Of a DNA stretch of 11,117 nt, positions 1 to 5,259 are shown piece by piece. The stretch lies in contig DKBA01000087.1 in the NCBI GenBank assembly GCA_002450985.1, positions 1 to 11,117 on the forward strand, written 5' to 3'. This DNA is from Acidimicrobiia bacterium UBA6912. Its GTDB lineage: Bacteria > Actinomycetota > Acidimicrobiia > Spongiisociales > UBA5794. The position numbers and the translations under genes were made by a program. Numbering within the stretch: the stretch's first letter is position 1; every line of letters begins with the position of its first letter. Below the pieces are notes generated by a model that was not told the origin of the DNA, ran no database searches, and worked only from the letters and a program-made list of their open reading frames with translations.

Positions 1-2
1 TC

Positions 3-350
3 ACCTGGTACGAGGTGCTGCTCCTCCTCCGCGAGGCCCCGGCGGGCAGGTTGCGTATGCATGAGCTGGCCGACTCCCGGCTGCTCAGCCGCAGCGCCGC
101 CACCCGGCTCGTCGATCGGATCGAGGCGGCCGGCCTCGTCGCCCGCGTCGCCTCGGAGGACGACCGGCGCGGCACGTTCGTCGAGCTGACCCCCCTCGGG
201 CTGGCCACGCTTCGCCGGGCGGCGCCGGTGCATCTCCGCGGTATCGACGAGCATTTCACGAGCCACCTCAGCGGGCAGGACGCAACCGCGCTCCGCGACG
301 TCATGGGGAGGATTGCCGACGCCCTCGGCGTGGACGAGCAGAGCGACTAG
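3..350 (+). CDS. MarR-family transcriptional regulator (5' end missing)
   Basis: This is the C-terminal part of a MarR-type winged-helix DNA-binding regulator; its start lies left of the window. The visible frame opens with TWYEVLLLLREAP, the helix before the DNA-binding domain. The recognition helix follows (LLSRSAATRLVDRIEAAGLV), then the wing, with the typical acidic and arginine cluster EDDRRGTFVELT. A dimerisation helix (LRRAAPVHLRGIDEHF) and a C-terminal helix end the protein. These features fit the family well. MarR proteins are usually dimeric repressors that respond to small phenolic or other ligands; the target and ligand cannot be told here. The gene converges on the LOG-family gene and shares the CTAG that supplies both stop codons. 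No cognate operator can be assigned because the promoter side is outside the window. Confidence 0.88.
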   Translation, partial: TWYEVLLLLREAPAGRLRMHELADSRLLSRSAATRLVDRIEAAGLVARVASEDDRRGTFVELTPLGLATLRRAAPVHLRGIDEHFTSHLSGQDATALRDVMGRIADALGVDEQSD

Positions 351-907
351 CGGGAGCCGAGCCGCTCGGCGACGGCCGCGACGGCAGACTCGACGTCCGG
401 GACGCACCGGACCAGCGTGCCGTCGGTGGCGAGGCGGGTCGTCGCCAGCTCGATGAGCTCCCGCCACACGTCGCCCACGGCGACGACCGGGGCGGGCGCC
501 GCACCGTTGAAGCGGGCGACGAATGCGACATTCCAGGCCACCATCAGCTCGGTGAACGTGCCGATGCTGCCCGGCAGGGCGATCGCCGCCGACGACATCG
601 CCATCATGTCGTGGATGCGCTCGGTGAGCGAGCGCGCCGGCCGCTCGTCGGCGACGAAGGGGTTTGCCCCGCTGCGACCTGGGAACACGGTGGGGGCGGT
701 GACGCCGACGACGAGGCCCCCTGCGCCGGCGGCCCCCGCCGAGGCCGCGTGCATCGTCCCGCCGTACCCGCCCGTCACGACGACGAAGCCTCGCTCGGCG
801 AGGAGCCGGCCACACCTCTCGGCGGCGTTCCACTCGTCGCTGCCGGGGGCAGTCCCGGATGACCCGAACACGGCGACGGCGGCAGGCGAGGAGCTCGTCG
901 GACTCAC
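347..907 (-). CDS. LOG-family Rossmann-fold nucleotide-binding protein
   Basis: A 186-residue protein of the LOG / TIGR00725-like family. Visible motifs are an N-terminal beta strand and loop (AVFGSSGT, about 11-19), a glycine-rich TGGYGGTMHAAS segment (45-56), the R97 region (LTERIHDMM), and PGSIGTFTE (112-120), the counterpart of the PGGxGTxxE motif. Characterised LOG proteins hydrolyse nucleoside 5'-monophosphates to release the base, for example cytokinin ribotides; other members have unknown substrates. The catalytic-type Glu (E120) is present, but the second Gly of PGG is Ser, so activity is uncertain. I chose the GTG at 907 because it overlaps the TGA of the upstream gene (GTGA) and has a GAGGAG ribosome site 8 bases before it; a longer frame back to 991 would run through the upstream gene. 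It is the third gene of a unit beginning with manC. The family call is firm, the function is not. Confidence 0.85.
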   Translation of the reverse strand: MSPTSSSPAAVAVFGSSGTAPGSDEWNAAERCGRLLAERGFVVVTGGYGGTMHAASAGAAGAGGLVVGVTAPTVFPGRSGANPFVADERPARSLTERIHDMMAMSSAAIALPGSIGTFTELMVAWNVAFVARFNGAAPAPVVAVGDVWRELIELATTRLATDGTLVRCVPDVESAVAAVAERLGSR

Positions 908-1284
908 GACACGGTCTCCTCGCACACGAGCGAGACGTCGTCCGCGCCCGCATCGGCCGGGGCGACCCCGGCGCGTATCCGAAAGACCCACCGGCCGCCG
1001 TGACAGCCGTCGGGGTCGTGATCGCGTTTCCAGACCTTGAGGCGGACGTGGAGCGCGATCTCGGTGCCCCCGGGGATGTCAGGCACGCCGAGCGCCTCCG
1101 CCTCCTCGCGCACGAGATCCTCGATCGTCGGTCGCGGCGGATCGGGGGGGAGCACGGCGAGGATGCGCTGTTGCCGCTTGCTGGGCCTGAGGGCGATCTT
1201 GCCCTCGGGCGTGCGCCGCATGGTGAGCCCCGTCAGCAGCGCACCGACGGCGAGACCGGCGAGGAACGCGACCAGGAGACCCAT
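904..1284 (-). CDS. Small membrane-anchored protein of unknown function
   Basis: I do not recognise this 126-residue protein. It begins with one hydrophobic, Gly/Ala/Leu-rich segment (about residues 3-20, LLVAFLAGLAVGALLTGL), followed at once by positive charge (MRR). This predicts a single membrane anchor or uncleaved signal with an N-out/C-in orientation under the positive-inside rule. The rest is soluble: a basic linker (RPSKRQQR), a proline-rich stretch (LPPDPPRPT), a short acidic helix (IEDLVREEAEALGV), and a predicted beta-rich part with IALHVRLKVWKRD and GGRWVFRIRAGV. There is one Cys-His pair (DGCHGG). It starts one base after the manC stop and overlaps the LOG gene by four bases (GTGA), so it is almost surely co-translated with both. 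This suggests, without proving, a role at the membrane linked to surface glycan or nucleotide metabolism. The tight spacing and normal codon use argue that it is a real gene. Confidence 0.75.
   Translation of the reverse strand: MGLLVAFLAGLAVGALLTGLTMRRTPEGKIALRPSKRQQRILAVLPPDPPRPTIEDLVREEAEALGVPDIPGGTEIALHVRLKVWKRDHDPDGCHGGRWVFRIRAGVAPADAGADDVSLVCEETVS
916..921 (-). promoter_or_regulatory. Ribosome binding site of the LOG-family gene
   Basis: On the minus strand this reads GAGGAG, 8 bases before the GTG at 907. It lies inside the last codons of the upstream membrane-protein gene. It is the main reason, with the GTGA overlap, for choosing GTG 907 over more upstream starts. Confidence 0.6.
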
Positions 1285-1285
1285 C

Positions 1286-2629
1286 TCAGACCCCTGCAGC
1301 CGTCACCGCGACCAGCACCAGCGTGGCCGGGCCGGGGTTGGTCAGCGAGGCCTCGTCACCGGCCGGCACGACGAGGCTCTCGCCTGTGCCGAGCATGCCG
1401 CCCGGATGCCGCGCCGCGCCCTCGAGCACGAGCCAGGTGCCCGGCGCCGCCGTCAGGGTTTCCCCGGGTACGACGTCGACCCTGTCGACGATGGAGCCAC
1501 CGCCCCTGGTCAGCACCGTCGCCTCGCCCCACGGGCGATGACGGCGCACCGAGATCTCGCCTTCCGGGCGGTGCGTGTCCCGGATCCGATCGACGAGCTG
1601 GCGGACCGCTTCGCTGTGGGTGCGGTCGGTGACGAGCACCGCGTCCGGCGTGGCGACGACCACCAGGTCGTTCACGCCGGCAACGGCGACGAGCGGTCCG
1701 TCGGTGCGGATGTAGCTGTGCTCGGAGTTCTGGACGATCACGTTGCCGATCAGGACGTTGCCGGTGGCGTCGCCCGGGCTGACCTCGAGGATCGAGTTCC
1801 ACGACCCGATGTCGTTCCACCCGGCGTCGAGCGATACCACCACCGCCGCATGCGTGTGTTCCATGACCGCGTAATCGATGGAGATGGAAGGCGACGCCGC
1901 AAACTGCTCGGTCGGGAGCCGGATGGAGCCCTCATCGTCGCGGCGGACCTGGGCGGTAGCTGCGGCGGCGGCGTGCGCGACGTCCGGTGCGTGCTGCTCG
2001 AGCTCCTCCAGGTAGCGGCGGGCGCCGAACAGGAACATGCCGCTGTTCCACAGGTAGTCGCCTGCGGCGAGGAACCGCGCGGCCGTTTCCTCGTCGGGCT
2101 TCTCGACGAACTCGGCGACGGGTCGCACCCGATCGGGTCCGGGCGCCCTGATGTACCCGTATCCGGTGGCCGGATACGTCGCCTTGATGCCGAAGGTCAC
2201 CAGGTTGCCCGCCGCCGCCGCCTCCACACCGACGGCCACCGCCTCGAGGAACGTGTCGACATCGGGGATGAGGTGATCGGCGGGCATCACGAGCAGCAGC
2301 GGGTCGTCGCCGCCGGCCGCGGCGAGGTGGGCGGCGACGGCGACGGCCGGCGCCGTGTTGCGACCTATCGGTTCGACGACCATCGTGCCGTCTCGCTCAC
2401 CGGCATGGGTCATCTCGGCGCGTACGGCATCGGCGTAGGCGGCATTGCCCACCACGATCACGGGGCGCCGGCCGGGCAGGTCCCGCACTCGGTCGATCGT
2501 CGAGTGGAGCATGGTGCGGTCGCCGAAGAGCGGTAGGAGCTGCTTGGGGGCGTCGAGGCGCGACAGTGGCCAGAGCCGGGTGCCGGAGCCGCCGGAGAGC
2601 ACGACGGGAACGATGGGTGGGATTCTCAT
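1286..2629 (-). CDS. manC: Mannose-1-phosphate guanylyltransferase with degenerate cupin tail
   Basis: A 447-residue enzyme that makes GDP-mannose from GTP and mannose 1-phosphate in the cytoplasm, for surface polysaccharides or glycolipids. The N-terminal nucleotidyltransferase domain has the signature LSGGSGTRLWPLSR (11-24), EPIGRNTAP (86-94), the PADH metal/nucleotide motif (116-119), FVEKPD (174-179) and YLWNSGMF (192-199). The C-terminal part (about 355-447) aligns with the type II phosphomannose isomerase cupin of ManC/AlgA, entering through RPWGEATVL. However, the His-rich metal-binding stretch of that family is absent: PGETLTAAP runs straight into GTWLVLEGAA. Isomerase activity is therefore unlikely. 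The start is ATG 2629, which gives the usual family N-terminus. Earlier in-frame codons run into the divergent promoter region and lack family similarity. It is the first gene of a three-gene unit. Family call secure; the acceptor pathway is not shown. Confidence 0.92.
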   Translation of the reverse strand: MRIPPIVPVVLSGGSGTRLWPLSRLDAPKQLLPLFGDRTMLHSTIDRVRDLPGRRPVIVVGNAAYADAVRAEMTHAGERDGTMVVEPIGRNTAPAVAVAAHLAAAGGDDPLLLVMPADHLIPDVDTFLEAVAVGVEAAAAGNLVTFGIKATYPATGYGYIRAPGPDRVRPVAEFVEKPDEETAARFLAAGDYLWNSGMFLFGARRYLEELEQHAPDVAHAAAAATAQVRRDDEGSIRLPTEQFAASPSISIDYAVMEHTHAAVVVSLDAGWNDIGSWNSILEVSPGDATGNVLIGNVIVQNSEHSYIRTDGPLVAVAGVNDLVVVATPDAVLVTDRTHSEAVRQLVDRIRDTHRPEGEISVRRHRPWGEATVLTRGGGSIVDRVDVVPGETLTAAPGTWLVLEGAARHPGGMLGTGESLVVPAGDEASLTNPGPATLVLVAVTAAGV

Positions 2630-2639
2630 CTCCTGCTCA

Positions 2640-2645
2640 AATGTA
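2640..2645 (-). promoter_or_regulatory. Putative -10 box of the manC unit
   Basis: The minus strand reads TACATT, a TANNNT-type -10 element, ending 10 bases before the manC ATG. Transcription starting about 7 bases downstream would leave a leader of only about 3 bases. An AGGAG sits directly against the ATG, too close for a normal Shine-Dalgarno site, which fits near-leaderless initiation. No convincing -35 is visible. Confidence 0.4.
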
Positions 2646-2707
2646 ACCCCGACGGTGGGCGCGAGCCAGGCGGGGCCGTCGCCGCACCGGGTCGCGCCTC
2701 CAGCTCC

Positions 2708-2713
2708 TACGAT
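2708..2713 (+). promoter_or_regulatory. Putative -10 box of the PLP-enzyme unit
   Basis: TACGAT matches the TANNNT -10 pattern, 28 bases before the ATG at 2742. A start site near 2720 would give a leader of about 22 bases, enough to hold the ribosome site at 2731-2737. The 112-bp gap to manC thus holds two divergent promoters. No good -35 is seen. Confidence 0.4.
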
Positions 2714-2730
2714 GCCTCTGGCGTCGACAC

Positions 2731-2737
2731 GGGAGGA
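2731..2737 (+). promoter_or_regulatory. Ribosome binding site of the HemL-like gene
   Basis: GGGAGGA lies 4 bases before the ATG at 2742 and decides that start. The same reading frame is open far upstream, but that part is antisense to manC and not coding. Confidence 0.65.
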
Positions 2738-2741
2738 TCCG

Positions 2742-4022
2742 ATGCGCTCGATCGTGGACACGTACCGCAGCCGAACGCCCCGCTCCGCGGCGATGCACGA
2801 GCGGGCGGTGCGGGCGCTCCCGGGTGGCGACACCCGGGCGGTCGTCAGCCACCGGCCGTACCCCCTGACGATGGCGCGCGCCGAAGGCCCCTACCTCTGG
2901 GACGTCGACGGCAACCGTTACCTCGACCTCCTCGGCAACTACACCTCGCTCGTCCACGGCAACGCCTACCCACCGATCATCGCCGCCGCCGAGGAGGCGT
3001 TGCGTCGCGGCACGCAGTGGGCGGCCCGCAACGAGCCGGCCGTTGCCCTCGCCGAGACGCTGTGCCGCCGGGTGGGTTCCGTCGAACGGGTGCGCTTCAC
3101 GAACTCCGGCAGCGAGGCGACGTTGCTTGCCGTGGAGATCGCCCGTGCCGCCACCGGACGTCGCAAGATCCTGATGGCGCGCTTCGGCTACCACGGCAGT
3201 GGGGCGATCTTCGAGACCGGCACGTACGGCCGGGAGGGCCCGGACACCCTGCTGGCCCGCTACGGCGACGCCGACGACTTCGCCGCGGTCCTCGAACGGC
3301 ACGGCGATGTCATCGCCTGCGTGATCCTCGAACCCGTGCTCGGCGCCGGCGGCGTGATGACGCCGCCGCCCGGGTTCCTCCAGTCGGTGGCCAATGCGGC
3401 GCGCGGTGCCGGGTCGGTGTTCGTGCTCGACGAGGTCATCACGTTGCGTCTCGGTGTGGGCGGGGCGCAGGCCGGTGCTGGCGTCGCCCCGGATCTCACG
3501 ACGATGGCGAAGATCATCGGCGGTGGCTTCCCGGTCGGCGCCGTCGGGGGGTCGGAGGCGCTGATGGCGCTGACCCGCCCCGACGGTGGTCCGGTGCCCA
3601 GCTCGGGTACCTTCAACGGGAACCCGGTGACGGCCGCAGCCGGCCTCGTGTCGGTCGAGCACCTCACCGAGGACCGGATCGCGGCCATGGCCCGGGCGAC
3701 GGAGGTGCTGGCCGGGCGTTGTGCGGCGGCGACAGAGGACAACGGACTGCCCGGCGCGGTGACCACTGCAGGATCGCTGCTCAATCTCTACCTGGCGGAT
3801 ACCCCTGCCGTCGGGCCGAGCCGGCCGGATGCGGCGGCGATCGGATTGCTCCACCTCGCCTGCCTCAACCACGGCGTGTTCCTCGCCCCCCGGGGGATGA
3901 TGGCGCTGTCGACGGTGCTCGAGAGCCACCACATCGACGAGGCCGCCGCCGGGATCGCCGCCGCGCTCGGCGATGTGGCGGCGAGCCTCCACGGTGCGAC
4001 GGCGTCGTCGCTCGCCCGATGA
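2742..4022 (+). CDS. HemL-like class III PLP-dependent aminotransferase/aminomutase
   Basis: A 426-residue fold-type I PLP enzyme of class III, closest in motif layout and length to glutamate-1-semialdehyde 2,1-aminomutase (HemL). Visible motifs: EGPYLWDVDGNRYLDLLGNY near the N-terminus, the cofactor-phosphate loop FTNSGSEAT (S122, S124, E125), the pyridine-nitrogen Asp in VLDEV (D230), and the Schiff-base lysine in TMAKIIGGGFPVGAVGG (K257). SGTFNGNPVTAAAG follows. True HemL usually has SGTLSGNP and sits near tetrapyrrole genes; neither holds here, so an amino acid or amino ketone other than glutamate-1-semialdehyde is likely. I therefore give no symbol. The ATG 2742 start has a strong ribosome site. 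The stop overlaps the start of the next PLP enzyme (ATGA), implying translational coupling and a shared pathway. Class call very secure; substrate unknown. Confidence 0.9.
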   Translation: MRSIVDTYRSRTPRSAAMHERAVRALPGGDTRAVVSHRPYPLTMARAEGPYLWDVDGNRYLDLLGNYTSLVHGNAYPPIIAAAEEALRRGTQWAARNEPAVALAETLCRRVGSVERVRFTNSGSEATLLAVEIARAATGRRKILMARFGYHGSGAIFETGTYGREGPDTLLARYGDADDFAAVLERHGDVIACVILEPVLGAGGVMTPPPGFLQSVANAARGAGSVFVLDEVITLRLGVGGAQAGAGVAPDLTTMAKIIGGGFPVGAVGGSEALMALTRPDGGPVPSSGTFNGNPVTAAAGLVSVEHLTEDRIAAMARATEVLAGRCAAATEDNGLPGAVTTAGSLLNLYLADTPAVGPSRPDAAAIGLLHLACLNHGVFLAPRGMMALSTVLESHHIDEAAAGIAAALGDVAASLHGATASSLAR

Positions 4023-5239
4023 GGCACGACATCGACTCCATTCGCAGCCGGTTCCCGGCGCTCGCCCGCACGCTCGACGGAACGCCCGTCGTCTACGCGG
4101 ACGGCCCCGGTGGCACCCAGGTGCCGGACACGGTGATCGAGGCGATGGCCGGATTCCTGGCTCGCGGCGGCTCCAACCTCGGAGGTCCGTTCGTGACGAG
4201 CGAGGAGACCGCAGGGGTGGTCGCCGCCGCCCGCTCGGCCGTCGTCGACCTGTTGAACGCGTCTTCGCCGGAGGAGATCGTCTTCGGCCAGAACATGACG
4301 TCGCTGACGTTCGCCCTCGGCCGTGCGCTGGCCAGGACGTGGCGCCCCGGAGACGAGATCGTGTGCACCCGCCTCGATCACGATGCCAACGTGTCGTCGT
4401 GGATGGAGGCCGCCGCCGAGGCGGGAGCCGAGGTGCGGCTCGTCGACTTCGATCCGGTCGACGGTCGCCTCGACCCCGACGCGGTGGCCGCCGCCCTCAC
4501 CGACCGGACCCGCCTGGTGGCGGTCACCCACGCATCGAACGCGCTGGGTACCGTGGTCGACGTGGCGGCGGTGGCGGAAGCCGCACGCACGGTTGGGGCC
4601 TTGTCGTTCGTGGACGCGGTCCACTACACCCCTCACGGCAGTATCGACGTGCAGCGTGTCGGGTGTGATTTCCTCGCTGCGTCGGCCTACAAGTTCTTCG
4701 GGCCGCACACCGGCGTGCTCTACGGGCGGCGCGAGCATCTCGCCGGCCTCGAGGCGGTGAAGATCCGCCCGGCGTCGAGTGAGCCCCCCGACAAGTGGGA
4801 GACGGGCACGCAGAGCTTCGAGAGCCTCGCCGGGGTCGCCGCCTGCGTCGACTACCTGGCCGGGCTGGGTGAGGGGGCGACGCGACGCGAGCGAATCGTC
4901 GATGCGATGACCTCCGTCGCCGGCTATGAGCGCACGCTGTCGGCCCGCTTTCTGGCGGGCCTCGCCGACCGCCCCCACGTGCGCCTGTACGGCGTGCCGG
5001 TCCCCGACGGCCGCACCCCGACCTTCGCCGTTGCGGTCGCCGGGCACGGGGCACGGGAGGTGGCCGCCCATCTCGGGCGGCAGGGGATCTTCGTGTGGGA
5101 CGGGCACTTCTACGCGCTCGAGGTCATGCGGAGCCTTGGCGTGCTCGAGAGCGGCGGGCTGGTGCGGATCGGGTTCGTGCACTACACCACTGCGGACGAG
5201 GTCGACCGGATCCTCGCCGCCCTCGACGAGCTCGCCTGA
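4019..5239 (+). CDS. Cysteine desulfurase-like class V PLP enzyme lacking the catalytic Cys
   Basis: A 406-residue fold-type I PLP enzyme of class V, resembling the cysteine desulfurase-like family TIGR01976. Visible elements are YADGPGGTQVP (about 27-37), FGQNMTSLT for cofactor-phosphate contact, DHDANVSSW with H121 stacking on the ring, the VDAVHYTPH motif (D199, H202), and the Schiff-base lysine in SAYKFFGPHTGVLYG (K225). IscS and SufS carry a catalytic Cys on a C-terminal loop (RxGxHCA in SufS). Here the matching region reads FVWDGHFYAL (358-367), and the protein has no Cys in its C-terminal third. Sulfur transfer by persulfide is therefore unlikely; an aminotransferase or a lyase is more plausible. 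It begins within the stop of the HemL-like gene (ATGA) and ends nine bases from the convergent ClC gene. Class firm, reaction unknown. Confidence 0.9.
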   Translation: MRHDIDSIRSRFPALARTLDGTPVVYADGPGGTQVPDTVIEAMAGFLARGGSNLGGPFVTSEETAGVVAAARSAVVDLLNASSPEEIVFGQNMTSLTFALGRALARTWRPGDEIVCTRLDHDANVSSWMEAAAEAGAEVRLVDFDPVDGRLDPDAVAAALTDRTRLVAVTHASNALGTVVDVAAVAEAARTVGALSFVDAVHYTPHGSIDVQRVGCDFLAASAYKFFGPHTGVLYGRREHLAGLEAVKIRPASSEPPDKWETGTQSFESLAGVAACVDYLAGLGEGATRRERIVDAMTSVAGYERTLSARFLAGLADRPHVRLYGVPVPDGRTPTFAVAVAGHGAREVAAHLGRQGIFVWDGHFYALEVMRSLGVLESGGLVRIGFVHYTTADEVDRILAALDELA

Positions 5240-5242
5240 TCT

Positions 5243-5259
5243 GGGAGCTCAGGGCTCCT
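5243..5259. terminator. Possible weak bidirectional hairpin between convergent genes
   Basis: GGAGC (5244-5248) can pair with GCTCC (5254-5258) around a five-base loop, exactly where the class V enzyme gene and the ClC gene converge. There is no T-run on either side, so intrinsic termination is unproven. It overlaps the ClC stop codon. Confidence 0.2.

Noticed and set aside
1037..2536. Long plus-strand open frame antisense to manC
   Set aside because: No domain or credible start; low-complexity charged composition; the minus strand carries the full ManC signature set.
3788..5182. Long minus-strand open frame antisense to the class V PLP enzyme
   Set aside because: No motifs and shadow-type composition; the plus strand shows all PLP-site residues.
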